The notes: a model not told the origin generated them from the sequence alone. Positions 17,734 to 26,751 are shown, numbered from the stretch's first letter. The stretch: 63,029 nt of DNA from Pseudomonadota bacterium (GCA_002862545.1 PKDJ01000185.1:1-63029); one strand, 5' to 3'. Program-made: numbers and translations.

Positions 17734-18903
17734 ATGCGCTGTCTTGTTCTTGTGATCCTCGCCGCGGGCTGCACGCTCGGGGCGTCGACCGACTCGTCCT
17801 TGATCGCTGCTGGCGAGGACTTCCTCGTGGAGGGAGAGCGTGACGCCACGCTGCCACCTCCGACGGACATCACCCTCGAGGGCCCTGACTTCGTGACCGT
17901 GAGTCAGCCCTTCGAGCTCACGGTGCCTGACGCCCTGTCAGAGGAGACGGTGTACATCATCTCGGCTGGCGGGGAGGGAGAGGGGCCGTGTCCGCGTCCT
18001 CTGGGGGGCTACTGCGTCGACCTCACCCGTCCGGTGACCTTTGCTGGCATTGCCCCGACCGATGGAGCGGGTCGCGCGGTCTCGGAGCAGATCGCACCCC
18101 GCTTCCCTGGCGCGACTGGTTGCTTCCAGGCCGTCATTCCTCGTGGTCCGAGCGGTATCTACAGCGCCATCTCCAACGTTCAGTGCATCGACTTCTGCGC
18201 TGACGAGGACACCGACGGCGACGGGATCTGTGACGAGTACGACATCTGCTTCGGTGCAGACGAGACGGACTCCGACGGGGATGGGCTGTGCGACGCATCC
18301 GACCCGTGTCCCCTCGACGCCGAGGACACCGACAGCGACGGCGACGGGGTGTGCGACGTGCTCGACCCCTGCCCGAGCGACAACCCGGACGACACCGACA
18401 GCGACGGCATCTGCGACAGCGACGACATCTGCCCCGAGGACCCGCTGGATGACTGCACCTGTGTGCCGTCGGGAAGTCGCGTCGCGTTCAACACCCTGGT
18501 CGCTGCCGACCCGACGGGTTGCTACGACGGCAACCCCTGTGAGCGAGACGACTACTCCTTCAGTCCATCCGAATCCCGGATGTTCGATGCCTACGGCACC
18601 GATCTCGTGTGTGGCGGCACCACGGGCTGCGTCTCCCATGTCGGCATCACGACCTACTCGTCGTCGGGCAACTGCCAAGGGCGGTGGGAGGTCTACTGCG
18701 ATGGTCTGTACCTGGGCGACATCGAGACGGTGGGGCGTTCCTGCACCGGCAGCGCCATGACCAACGGCTGCCAAGTCGACTTCGAGCCGGTCGAGTGCTC
18801 GCAGATCACGCTGCGGTCGACCCCATCCGTGTCGGGTGAGCCCAGAGCGTGCTGTGGCCTCGGCGGACCCGATTCGTCCATCGGGAGCGTCTCGGCCTGG
18901 TGA
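17734..18903 (+). CDS. Lipoprotein with Ig-like Cys domain and calcium repeats
   Basis: A 389-residue paralogue of the 12877-14022 protein. ATG 17734 follows TTGGAGGG and gives MRCLVLVILAAGC. Shared features are LEGPDFVTVSQPFELTV, GEGPCPRPLGGYCVDL, FQAVIPRGPSGIYSA and then type 3 calcium repeats (DTDGDGICDEYD and similar, about 150-245). The C-terminal domain differs: it has eight or more Cys and CVSHVGITTYSSSGNCQGRW, ending SVSAW. The two proteins thus share a stalk and carry different tips. No enzyme motif. The upstream gene is divergent. Confidence 0.85.
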   Translation: MRCLVLVILAAGCTLGASTDSSLIAAGEDFLVEGERDATLPPPTDITLEGPDFVTVSQPFELTVPDALSEETVYIISAGGEGEGPCPRPLGGYCVDLTRPVTFAGIAPTDGAGRAVSEQIAPRFPGATGCFQAVIPRGPSGIYSAISNVQCIDFCADEDTDGDGICDEYDICFGADETDSDGDGLCDASDPCPLDAEDTDSDGDGVCDVLDPCPSDNPDDTDSDGICDSDDICPEDPLDDCTCVPSGSRVAFNTLVAADPTGCYDGNPCERDDYSFSPSESRMFDAYGTDLVCGGTTGCVSHVGITTYSSSGNCQGRWEVYCDGLYLGDIETVGRSCTGSAMTNGCQVDFEPVECSQITLRSTPSVSGEPRACCGLGGPDSSIGSVSAW

Positions 18904-19409
18904 GGTGAGCGTGTGGGGCGTGCTCATCGCCTCCCCGAGCGCCTCGTCAGAGAGGGGGGGGGTCGACGAGCGCCTCCAAGCCGAGGCTCTGCAGAACGAT
19001 CGTGACGCCTTCCTCCCCGCGGTAGGTGAGGTGGCCTGCAGTGTCCACGAGTCGGGCGCCGACATCGAGGCGCACCCGTCCACCTGCCAGGAGTGACGCC
19101 ACCCGAAGCTGGCTCGGGCCGCGGCACTCCCGGTGTCGTGAGCAGAGGCGTCGCTCCCGCTGTCAGCGCCAGCAGGAAGACTACATGCATCTCTCGGGTC
19201 GGGGAGAGTGCACCGACTCCGGACGCTACGGTCGAGAGGCGGGTCAGAGACCGCGATGCGATGCTGAAGGTCTTGGGCTGGACGGCGTCGCGGACGGGTG
19301 AGGTCGTCGTCTTGTGACGCTTCTCGACGTGCATACACCTCCGAGGACATGCTGATGTCGTAGGTCTTGGTGGGGGCGTCATGCCTCCACGATGAGACGA
19401 GAGGTGAGT
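18904..19409. other. Intergenic region holding a possible decayed small gene
   Basis: About 500 bases between two plus-strand genes. The only suggestive content is the minus-strand, frameshifted short gene listed at 18947-19190 and a run of nine G at 18954-18962. The part from 19191 to 19409 shows no gene; the promoter of the protease gene must lie here. Confidence 0.4.
18947..19190 (-). pseudogene. Possible frameshifted small secreted protein
   Basis: A minus-strand ATG at 19190 starts a signal-like sequence, MHVVFLLALTAGA. A different frame further down is protein-like, QLRVASLLAGGRVRL continuing to SLGLEALVDPPPL, and stops at 18947. In between, the third frame resembles the Asp/Ser/Thr linkers of local lipoproteins (DSGSDASAHDTG). 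Joining them needs one or two single-base shifts, so this is either a pseudogene, a sequencing error or coincidence. Confidence 0.28.
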
Positions 19410-20516
19410 GTGAATCGTTCCGCCGTGGTCCTTCTCGTGCTCGCGGGCTGCCATAGCGCCGTCGCGTCGAGCGGTGCGTCCGAGTCCTCGACGCGCATCT
19501 CCGCCGTCGCCGGCTCCCAGACCGTCGAGGTGGCGCCCGTCGGTCCGAGTGCGTTTCTCGAAGACGAGTCGAACACCATGGCCGTGTACGAGGCCGCCGC
19601 GCCGGCCACGGTCTTCGTCACCCAGCAGCAGCTCCGGCGGAGCTGGGGCATGCAGAGCATCGAGGTCCCCGCTGGGTCCGGGACGGGCTTCGTGTGGGAC
19701 AAGGAGGGCCACATCGTGACGAACTACCATGTCGTCGCGGGTGGCTCGTCGTTCACGATCACCCTGGAGAACCAGAGGACGTACGACGCCGTGCTCGTGG
19801 GTGGGGCGCCGCGGCGGGACATCGCGGTCCTCAAGATCGACGCGCCGGCAGACGACCTCGTGCCCGTCCGTCGCCCCGACGATGCGTACCGGCTGCGCGT
19901 GGGCCAGAAGACGGTCGCCATCGGAAGTCCCTTCGAGCTCGACCACACGCTGACGACGGGCGTGGTGAGCGCGCTCGGGCGCGAGGTGCCGGGCTTCGGC
20001 AAGGTCACCATCCCCGACATGATCCAGACGGATGCGTCGATCAACCCGGGCAACAGCGGCGGGCCACTCCTCGACAGCCGCGGCCAGCTGATCGGCATGA
20101 ACACCATGATCTACAGCCAGTCTGGCGGGTCGGCGGGCATCGGCTTCGCCGTCCCCGTCTCCATCATCAAGCGCCTCGTCCCCCAGATCATCGAGACGGG
20201 CTCGGCCATCGAGCCGGTGATCGGCATTCGGCCCGCGGACGACTTCACCGCCAAGCGGCTCGGCATCGAGGGCGTGATCATCGAGTGGGTGCCGGAGGGC
20301 AGCGCGGCCGCTCAGGCTGGCTTCCGCAGTGCCTCGCGTCGCGCCAACGGCTCGCTCCGGCTCGACGTGATCACGGCGGTCGATGGTCACCCCGTGCGCG
20401 ACTTCGACGATCTGTACAACGCGCTCGACCGCTTTGCGCCCGGCGACTCGGTGAGCGTGACGGTGGCTCGAGACGGCGGCACCGTCGAGCTCGACGTGGT
20501 GCTGAGCGCCCGCTAG
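19410..20516 (+). CDS. HtrA/DegP-type serine protease lipoprotein
   Basis: Envelope quality-control protease of the S1C family, 368 residues. The GTG at 19410 is chosen because AGAGG precedes it at normal spacing and it gives the lipoprotein signal MNRSAVVLLVLAGC; an ATG 18 bases upstream lacks a ribosome site. The catalytic triad is complete: H107 in TNYHVV, D137 in RDIAVLKI, S216 in NPGNSGGPL. One PDZ domain follows (about 265-365), with GVIIEWVPEGSAAAQAG. It is lipid-anchored rather than free as in E. coli DegP. It probably degrades misfolded exported proteins, fitting the surface-protein-rich surroundings. Confidence 0.92.
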   Translation: MNRSAVVLLVLAGCHSAVASSGASESSTRISAVAGSQTVEVAPVGPSAFLEDESNTMAVYEAAAPATVFVTQQQLRRSWGMQSIEVPAGSGTGFVWDKEGHIVTNYHVVAGGSSFTITLENQRTYDAVLVGGAPRRDIAVLKIDAPADDLVPVRRPDDAYRLRVGQKTVAIGSPFELDHTLTTGVVSALGREVPGFGKVTIPDMIQTDASINPGNSGGPLLDSRGQLIGMNTMIYSQSGGSAGIGFAVPVSIIKRLVPQIIETGSAIEPVIGIRPADDFTAKRLGIEGVIIEWVPEGSAAAQAGFRSASRRANGSLRLDVITAVDGHPVRDFDDLYNALDRFAPGDSVSVTVARDGGTVELDVVLSAR

Positions 20517-20609
20517 GCCGTGTGCCAGTCCCGGTCTGGGTCGTGAGTCGGGACGGGTCGAGCCACGCGGGTGAGCATGACAGCCCGTCTCGGCCCCTGT
20601 CCGAGAGGG

Positions 20610-21461
20610 CTACTCCGGGTAGTAGAACGCCCGGACCGCCTCGAGCTCCAGGGTGATCGAGATCTGCTGGCAGAGGCCGCCTTCGTCAGGCGCGAGGTCG
20701 GCGGTCACCCCGAGCAGACTGTCGAGCAGGTCTTCGACCGTCTCGTCGATGCCGGTGTTGTGCGCCAAGTCGGAGATCTCCTGGATGGCGACGCCGCCGC
20801 CGAGGGTGCCCGTCATCCTCCCGTCGGGGTGCCGCTCCAGGCGGATCCGGCCGTCGAGCAGCGTGAACACCACGTCGGCGTCCAGGAAGCTGAACGGCAG
20901 CCGGAGGTCCACCGGGCCGTCTTCCAGCACGCCATCCACGAAGGCAGCACCCCTCACCGCGCTGACGTCGGCCGCAGGGTCGGGGTCGAAGGTCTGGCCG
21001 GGGAGGAGGAAGCCGTCGTTGCCGACCATCGGGGTGCCGAGTCCCGAGGTGACGACCATGTCGACGCAGGCGTCGTCGCTCGGGTCGCTCACACCATGGA
21101 GCTCGACCATCGCGAGCAGTCCGCCGCTGTTGATCGCCTCGAGGACGATGGCGTCGAGGGCCGAGGCCTCCGTGGTGTCGAGGGCGGGCCGCAGGCGCGC
21201 GAAGGCGTTGTCGATGCCCGGCACCCCATCCGGAGAGCGGTAGTCGACCACCCCGCAGCCCGTGCCGTCTCCCGCCTCGGTCACCACGCCGTCGATGTCG
21301 AAGCCGGGGCTGATTCCGCTCTCTTCGCGGGGAAAGCGGATCTGCTGCAGGACCCACACCTCGGTGTCGCCCCCCTCTGCGCAGGCGTCGGCGCGTGCCT
21401 CGGCAGGGGAGTCGACCGCTCCGCCTTGGCAGCCGAGCAGCATCCACATCGCCCACCGCAT
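20610..21461 (-). CDS. Lipoprotein of unknown function
   Basis: A 283-residue lipoprotein. The start at 21461 is favoured by GGAGG four bases before it and gives MRWAMWMLLGC; a longer frame from 21491 lacks a ribosome site. The mature part contains FDIDGVVTE, GCGVVDYRSPDGVPGIDN and VTADLAPDEGGLC. I recall the SPDGxPGIDN pattern from other myxobacterial hypothetical lipoproteins but know no function. Predominantly beta, with a small number of Cys. Convergent with the protease gene. An inverted repeat (GTCCCG 20528-20533 with CGGGAC 20549-20554) between them could serve as a shared terminator. Confidence 0.75.
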   Translation of the reverse strand: MRWAMWMLLGCQGGAVDSPAEARADACAEGGDTEVWVLQQIRFPREESGISPGFDIDGVVTEAGDGTGCGVVDYRSPDGVPGIDNAFARLRPALDTTEASALDAIVLEAINSGGLLAMVELHGVSDPSDDACVDMVVTSGLGTPMVGNDGFLLPGQTFDPDPAADVSAVRGAAFVDGVLEDGPVDLRLPFSFLDADVVFTLLDGRIRLERHPDGRMTGTLGGGVAIQEISDLAHNTGIDETVEDLLDSLLGVTADLAPDEGGLCQQISITLELEAVRAFYYPE

Positions 21462-21513
21462 CCAGCCTCCGACGGCATCACTGTAGCGCATGTCGCGCGG
21501 CGGGACGCGCGGC

Positions 21514-22983
21514 TCACTCGGACAGGGTGTAGACCTGAACCCGCTCCGCGCGACCCTTCACCTTGTGGGAGCCCTGGTCGGTCAGCGGCACGCTCTCTGT
21601 GAGGCGCTCGGCTGTCGCGGCCGTGCACAGCAGTGGCGTGCCCAGCACCTTGTTGAGGCCCTCGACCCGAGACGCGGTGTTCACGGTGTCGCCGATCACC
21701 GCGTACTTCACGCGGTCCCTCGTGCCGACGTTGCCCACGACGACATCGCCGGTGTGCACGCCGATGCGAACGCCGAGGCGGTCCCAGCCGACCTCGCGGA
21801 AGCGCGCGAGGGTGCCGTCCCCCTCCCAGCGTGTGTTCAGAGCGTCCACCGCCCTCAGCATGGCTTGGGCCGAGCGGAGGGCTTGGTCGGCGTGGTCTGG
21901 CGCGGGCAGGGGCGCACCGAAGACGGCGAGGATGCCGTCTCCGGCGATCTCGTTGATCATGCCGCCCGCGTCGAGGATGCACTGGCCGACCTCCTCGAAG
22001 TAGGTGTTCAGCATCCCGATGACGTCAGCCGGAGGCAGTCGCTCGGCGAGGGTGCTGTAGCCACGGATGTCGGCGAAGAGAATGGTCACCTCCCGCAGCT
22101 CGCCGCCGAGCTCGACCTTGTCGGGGTCGGCGACCAGGCTCTCGACGACCTGGGGCGAGACGTAGCGACTGAAGGTCTCGCGAATGAAGCGGTAGGCCTG
22201 GCGCTGCGCCTGCAGCTGCTGCTGGGCCTCCTCGATCTGGCGGCGGAGGTCGACGATCTCGAGGGCGCTGCGCTGCAGGAACGACCCGGCTCGCACGCCG
22301 GGACGGGAGAGCTGCCACTGGATGTAGAGCGCTGCGGGGATGCCGGCAGCCGCGCCGCACTGCACCTTCTCGAAGAGGCGAATTCCGTCGCGGCCCACCA
22401 GTGTTCCGTTGACCCCCGCGAAGGTGAAGGCGTCGGTGACCATGGCGGCGATCAGAGCGAGCCAGATCGGCACGACCAGGGGCACCTTGGGAATGCGGTT
22501 GCGCACGAACTGGTAGACCACGACGATCGACAGGAAGTCCGCCAGGACCGCCGCGAAGGACGCGAGGCGCTGGCGGGTGTTGAAGTCGAGGATGGGCGCG
22601 CCGGTGAGGTCGGTGTACCCCGGAGGTGGGTTCGTGCCGTGGAACCAGACGATCCAGTCGATCGCCCCGTGTGCCAGGTAGAGAAAGAACGACGCGACGA
22701 TCAGGCGTCGGGCCTCTTGGGTGCCCTCGAGCACGTAGACCATCACCACGGTGACCATCATCAGCGGCAGGAACATCTGCGCTGAGACCGTGGCCACGAG
22801 GTCGCCGAAGAGGACGGCGACGGCACGGTCCTCCCAGCCCTTCCCCGCGACGAAGAGGAAGGCCTCGAACAGGCCGAAGATCATGTAGAGCGGCGCGAGG
22901 CCGAGCCGCTCGCGGGTCGCGTGCAGCGCGCTCACGAACGTGGCCAGGAGTGCGATCTCGCCGAGAAAGACGAGGGGGGACAC
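21514..22983 (-). CDS. Membrane-bound class III adenylate/guanylate cyclase
   Basis: Makes a cyclic nucleotide second messenger. The 489-residue protein starts at GTG 22983 with GGGAG at normal spacing; longer frames would run into the divergent gene. Residues about 1-250 form six or seven hydrophobic helices. A coiled coil follows (IEEAQQQLQAQRQ), then the cyclase homology domain. It has the metal-binding VTILFADIRGYS and AGDGILAVFG, the substrate Lys in VKYAVIGDTVN, and the transition-state NTASR. All key residues are present, so it should be catalytic; Lys plus Asp/Thr suggests ATP as substrate. The sensory membrane domain is not one I can name. Confidence 0.9.
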   Translation of the reverse strand: MSPLVFLGEIALLATFVSALHATRERLGLAPLYMIFGLFEAFLFVAGKGWEDRAVAVLFGDLVATVSAQMFLPLMMVTVVMVYVLEGTQEARRLIVASFFLYLAHGAIDWIVWFHGTNPPPGYTDLTGAPILDFNTRQRLASFAAVLADFLSIVVVYQFVRNRIPKVPLVVPIWLALIAAMVTDAFTFAGVNGTLVGRDGIRLFEKVQCGAAAGIPAALYIQWQLSRPGVRAGSFLQRSALEIVDLRRQIEEAQQQLQAQRQAYRFIRETFSRYVSPQVVESLVADPDKVELGGELREVTILFADIRGYSTLAERLPPADVIGMLNTYFEEVGQCILDAGGMINEIAGDGILAVFGAPLPAPDHADQALRSAQAMLRAVDALNTRWEGDGTLARFREVGWDRLGVRIGVHTGDVVVGNVGTRDRVKYAVIGDTVNTASRVEGLNKVLGTPLLCTAATAERLTESVPLTDQGSHKVKGRAERVQVYTLSE

Positions 22984-23151
22984 GGGAGCTCCCGGGATGG
23001 GCGGCACAGAGTACACCGAGTGGGGTGCCGTCGGTTGCGGTCCAGCACGGCGGGGCGAGCGATAGGCAGGGGCTCGCCGTGGTGCCACGCCATACGCGAG
23101 CTGAGGCACGCGTCTGACAGAGTGTGCCAGCCGGTCGAGGAGTTCCCCACG

Positions 23152-23820
23152 ATGCTCACGCTCTACACCGCTGCCCGCAGTCGCGGTTTTGTCTGCGAGT
23201 GGATGCTCGAGGAGGCCGGCCTGCCCTTCGCGGTGAGGCGGCTCGACGTGATGGCAGGCGAGGCGCGGACGCCGGAGCACCTCGCGATCCACCCGCTGGG
23301 CGCGGTGCCGGCCCTGCGGATCGACGATGAGCCCCTGATCGAGTCGCTGGCGATCTGCCTGTACGTGGCGGACCTCGCACCGTCGGGCGGGCTCGCGCCC
23401 GCGCCAGACCACCCCGACCGCGCGGCGCTGCTGCAGTGGATGGTCTATGCGAGCGCCACCCTCGAGCCGGCTCTTGCCGCGCCCTTCGTCCGCTCGCTCG
23501 CGGTCGCGCCCGAGGACTGGTCCAGCGTCTCGACGGTTGCGGAGCGAGACGCCTTCGCGCGCGTCGTCGCACCCCTCGCGGCGGGCCTGGAGCGCGGTCA
23601 CCTCGTCGGAGAGGGCTTCAGCGCCGCAGATGTCTGCGTCGGTGCGCGGCTGTACTGGGCCGACCAGGTGGGGCTCCTGGCGTCCCTCCCAGCAGCCCGC
23701 GCTTATCTCCAGACGCTGTACCGCCGACCGGCGTTCGCCAGGGCTGCGGCTCATGATGGAGGCGTCGTCCCCAGTCCTACTCCAGGCTCGTCGGGTCGAG
23801 GCGCAGCAAGCCGAGGGTAG
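23152..23820 (+). CDS. Glutathione S-transferase family protein
   Basis: A cytosolic 222-residue GST-like protein. ATG 23152 is preceded by GAGGAG. The N-terminal thioredoxin-fold domain (1-80) has MLTLYTAARSRGFVCEW, the cis-Pro segment GAVPALRID and the glutathione-contacting PLIESLAICLYVAD. The helical C-terminal domain contains the conserved GEGFSAADVCVG. It presumably conjugates or reduces electrophiles; the substrate is unknown. Its last 44 bases overlap the end of the convergent propeller gene. The final residues (SPTPGSSGRGAASRG) look like unselected read-through of that opposite strand. Confidence 0.87.
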   Translation: MLTLYTAARSRGFVCEWMLEEAGLPFAVRRLDVMAGEARTPEHLAIHPLGAVPALRIDDEPLIESLAICLYVADLAPSGGLAPAPDHPDRAALLQWMVYASATLEPALAAPFVRSLAVAPEDWSSVSTVAERDAFARVVAPLAAGLERGHLVGEGFSAADVCVGARLYWADQVGLLASLPAARAYLQTLYRRPAFARAAAHDGGVVPSPTPGSSGRGAASRG

Positions 23821-25348
23821 GGCGCTCGTCGAGGGTGAGGATGGTGAGCATGCCGAGCATGCCCACGTACAGCTCGCCCTCGGGGCCTACGGTCACGGTG
23901 GCCGACGAGTCGTCTGGAATCGGGATCTGCTCGACCAGGGCACCCGTCTCGCGGTCGAGGATCACCAGGGAATCTTCGGAGGTCTGGGGGAGCATCAGGG
24001 TGAAGACCCCGGTGTCGGACGCGGTGACCGATGTCGCGGTGCCGACGATGTGCTCGCCGACCACGGTGACCACGCTCGTCCAGTCGAGGTCGTCGGGCAG
24101 GGTGGAGGACCAGAGGACCTCGCCGGAGGGCGCGAGCGCGACCACGTCCCGCGCGTCGGCCGGCGCGGCGAAGTCGAGGGACAGCTCGTAGAAGATCACG
24201 GTGCCGTCTTCCAAGATCGCCGGTGAGCCCATCATCGGGCCGCGCTCCATGCGGTGATCGGTGGCGAAGGCACAGCGGCCCGGGTCGGGGTCGGCGTCGG
24301 TGTTGGCATCGCAGGCCGGGATGTCGGCGAGCCGGACGTGGCCCTCGACGGCGTCTGGGCTCAGGAAGACGTCCATGCTGGCGCCGTCGCCGATCACGAC
24401 CCAGCGTCCGTCAGCGCTGATGGACGGGCTGGTGGCACTGCCGCCCACGGTCTCGGCGAACCAGCCTGGCTCGAGGCGAGGAGCGTCCGGGGTGCCCGTG
24501 ACCCGGATCTGGACGAGCGCACCGGTGTCGACCGTCGGTCCTCCGCTCATCAGGTAGAGGTGGCCTGCCTCCGAAACGGCGAGGGTGTTGTCCACGAACG
24601 CCCCCGCACCGAGGAAGCTGCTGGCCCCTGCATCGGCGTTGTCGGCGTCGGTCGGACCGTAGACGCTCTCGATGTCGCTCACCACGCTCGGGGGAAACAG
24701 CAGGGCGGGGTCGATGGAGAGTGCGGAGGCCTCCGGGCCGACGAAGCCGTAGGACTCGATGACGGAGAGGGAGGCGAGCACCACGCCGGTGTCTCGTGCG
24801 AGGAGCAGGACCCGTCCGGAGGGGGTGACGGTGGCCACGTGACCGTCCGGCGTGAAGTGGAGCCCCCAGGGGGCGTCGGCGTCGTCGAGCTCGGTGCGCC
24901 AGCGGAGCGTGCCGTCGTGCCGGTAGGACAGCACGGTGCCGCTCGCGGTGACGTAGAGGTGCCCGTCGGCGTCGACCTCGACCGCGCTCTCGACCACGGC
25001 GGGGTCGAGCGTGTGGCACCAGCGGACCATCCCGGTCTCGCGATCGAGGGCGAACAGCCGGCAGCCGTCGGGCGCGGGGTGGGTAGCCGTGACGTAGATC
25101 GTCTGGCCGTCGGCGCTGAAGGTGTTGGGCTGCGCGAGGCCGTGACCCGTCAGCGCATGCCAGCGCTCGGCGTAGTCGGCACCGAGGGTGCAGTCGATCA
25201 CATCACTGTTCGCCGCGTCACCGTGGATGCCCGCGTAGGGTGTGGTCGCGGCGTAGGGGTGGGGGCGCTCCGGCGCGCAGACGAGGGCCTGCGGATCGAC
25301 CGAGGGACTGCAGCCGACGGCGAGCAGGGACAGCACGAGGCGGGACAT
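23777..25348 (-). CDS. Beta-propeller lipoprotein (PQQ/WD-like repeats)
   Basis: A 523-residue lipoprotein. ATG 25348 with AGGAG gives MSRLVLSLLAVGC. The body is built of repeats such as CRLFALDRETGMVRW, GHLYVTASGTVLSYRHDGTLRW and SLVILDRETGALVEQ, typical of PQQ-like or related propellers used as binding scaffolds. No enzymatic residues stand out. The promoter region is shared with the divergent lipoprotein-TetR pair and carries two TetR-like operators, so expression is probably repressed by that regulator. Its 3' end overlaps the GST gene by 44 bases. Confidence 0.82.
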   Translation of the reverse strand: MSRLVLSLLAVGCSPSVDPQALVCAPERPHPYAATTPYAGIHGDAANSDVIDCTLGADYAERWHALTGHGLAQPNTFSADGQTIYVTATHPAPDGCRLFALDRETGMVRWCHTLDPAVVESAVEVDADGHLYVTASGTVLSYRHDGTLRWRTELDDADAPWGLHFTPDGHVATVTPSGRVLLLARDTGVVLASLSVIESYGFVGPEASALSIDPALLFPPSVVSDIESVYGPTDADNADAGASSFLGAGAFVDNTLAVSEAGHLYLMSGGPTVDTGALVQIRVTGTPDAPRLEPGWFAETVGGSATSPSISADGRWVVIGDGASMDVFLSPDAVEGHVRLADIPACDANTDADPDPGRCAFATDHRMERGPMMGSPAILEDGTVIFYELSLDFAAPADARDVVALAPSGEVLWSSTLPDDLDWTSVVTVVGEHIVGTATSVTASDTGVFTLMLPQTSEDSLVILDRETGALVEQIPIPDDSSATVTVGPEGELYVGMLGMLTILTLDERPTLGLLRLDPTSLE

Positions 25349-25363
25349 CGAGACTCCTGGTTT

Positions 25364-25400
25364 GCATACACTGTGTATACTTTGTATACAGTCTGTATAC
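25364..25400. promoter_or_regulatory. Tandem 17-bp palindromic operators in a divergent promoter
   Basis: Operator 1 (25364-25380) is GCATACA-CTG-TGTATAC and operator 2 (25384-25400) is GTATACA-GTC-TGTATAC. They are separated by TTT, with centres 20 bases (two helical turns) apart, so two dimers could bind the same face. TATACT at 25376-25381 resembles a -10 box. The site lies between divergent lipoprotein genes, and the downstream plus-strand gene is followed by a TetR regulator, the likely binding protein. Confidence 0.75.
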
Positions 25401-25426
25401 AAACCAAGCAACTCCTCGGAGGCTTC

Positions 25427-26071
25427 ATGTCGCGCGCGCTCTTCTGGTCCCTCGTCCTCGTCACCTCCGTCGCGGCCTGCGACGACGCCACGCCGGAGGG
25501 TGGCGATGACTCCACCATCGGCCAAGCGGGCTCGGGCGACCCGTCGACGGTCGAGGGCCCTGGTGACGGCGATGACGTGGGCTCCGGCACGGCGAGCACC
25601 GACACCGATGCGGGGACAGGTACGGGGGCCACGACAGTCCCCGAGCCCATCTCCGTCGACAGCTTGTGGCAGGTCGAGCAGCGCGAGATGACGCTCGATG
25701 AGTGCAACAGCTCCGACTGGCTCGACGAGCAGGACCTGGGCACCGTCGAGCTGATCGGTACCCGTGCAGATGGCTTCGTCCTCCTCCACGACCGCGGTGA
25801 GGAGGACTGCACCTTCCGCTCCGCCGACGGCAGCGACTACACCTGCACCCGACGGCTGTACGAAGACCCGAAGGTGATCGAAGACTTCGGGATCGACGCC
25901 ATGCTGATCAACGACGTCTGGGTCTCCGGGGAGGTGATCGACGGGGAGTGGCTCGCGATGACGACGCAGGTGATCACGACCTGCGACGGGGACGACTGCT
26001 GGCTCGCGGCGCTGACCGCGGGCGGCTTTCCGTGTGCGTCGACCATCGAGGTCGAGGCGGTCCCGCTCTGA
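25427..26071 (+). CDS. Small lipoprotein in the TetR operon
   Basis: A 214-residue lipoprotein of unknown function. ATG 25427 with CGGAGGC upstream gives MSRALFWSLVLVTSVAAC. A long Asp/Gly/Ser/Thr linker (about 19-75) is followed by a compact domain (about 78-214). That domain has six Cys (in DECNSSDW, EEDCTF, DYTCTRR, TTCDGDDCW and FPCASTI), probably disulfide-bonded. No family is recognised. It starts 27 bases after the operator pair and is followed after 41 bases by the TetR gene, so it is probably autoregulated with it. Confidence 0.75.
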   Translation: MSRALFWSLVLVTSVAACDDATPEGGDDSTIGQAGSGDPSTVEGPGDGDDVGSGTASTDTDAGTGTGATTVPEPISVDSLWQVEQREMTLDECNSSDWLDEQDLGTVELIGTRADGFVLLHDRGEEDCTFRSADGSDYTCTRRLYEDPKVIEDFGIDAMLINDVWVSGEVIDGEWLAMTTQVITTCDGDDCWLAALTAGGFPCASTIEVEAVPL

Positions 26072-26112
26072 GGCTGGGTGGTCGAGCCGGGGGTCTCGCC
26101 TTAGGCGCCGTC

Positions 26113-26751
26113 ATGCCGGAGACGCTCTCCCCCACCGTTCGCGCCACGCGGCGCCGCATCCTCGCCGCAGCGGGTGAGCTGTTCGCCGAGCACGGCGTGC
26201 GGGGGCTCCCGGTGCGCGAGCTGCTCGCGCGGGCCGAGATCTCGCGCCGCACCTTCTACCAGCACTTCGACAACCTCGACGCGGTGGCTGAGCAGCTCTA
26301 CGCCGAGGCGATGGACGCCATGCTCGGTGCGCTCGTCGAGGGCTTTCAGCAGGCCGCGCCAGGGGAGCAGGTGCGCGACGGGGTGGCTGCCTACCTGCAA
26401 TTTCACCTGGAGCAGGGCCCGCTCCTCACCGTGCTGATGGCCGAGTCGATGTCGGAGCACTCGCCGCTCGCTGCACGGCGCGAGGAGGCGCTGGTGCGCT
26501 TCGAGAACATGCTCTCGGCCGCGACCTTCGCGTCTCTGGGGCATCGCCTCGACCCGCTGATGTACCGGGCGCTGTTCACGGGGCTCGGCTCGACCGTCAT
26601 GGCTGCGAAGCGACAGGGTCGGTTCGACGCAGCCGGCGTGGCTCGGCTCTCTGCCGTGATGCGGGCGATGATCCTACAGGTCGTCACCGCCGGGGTCTCC
26701 CACCCCGAGATCATCGCGGCCTCCGACGCGGCCGAGCCGGAGCAGGACTAG
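26113..26751 (+). CDS. TetR family transcriptional regulator
   Basis: A 212-residue DNA-binding repressor. The N-terminal helix-turn-helix (about 10-56) is clear: TRRRILAAAGELFAEHGVRG, then LLARAEISRRTFYQHFDNLD. The C-terminal ligand-binding domain is helical and not assignable to a ligand. The gene follows the lipoprotein at 25427 by 41 bases and probably shares its promoter. The tandem palindromes 0.7 kb upstream are the natural operator, placing the divergent propeller lipoprotein under the same control. No strong ribosome site precedes the ATG, suggesting low expression or coupling. Confidence 0.9.
   Translation: MPETLSPTVRATRRRILAAAGELFAEHGVRGLPVRELLARAEISRRTFYQHFDNLDAVAEQLYAEAMDAMLGALVEGFQQAAPGEQVRDGVAAYLQFHLEQGPLLTVLMAESMSEHSPLAARREEALVRFENMLSAATFASLGHRLDPLMYRALFTGLGSTVMAAKRQGRFDAAGVARLSAVMRAMILQVVTAGVSHPEIIAASDAAEPEQD

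Noticed and set aside
23777-23820. GST/propeller 3' overlap as an antisense regulatory element
   Set aside because: A 44-base convergent overlap is readily explained by the GST stop codon drifting downstream; nothing indicates regulation.
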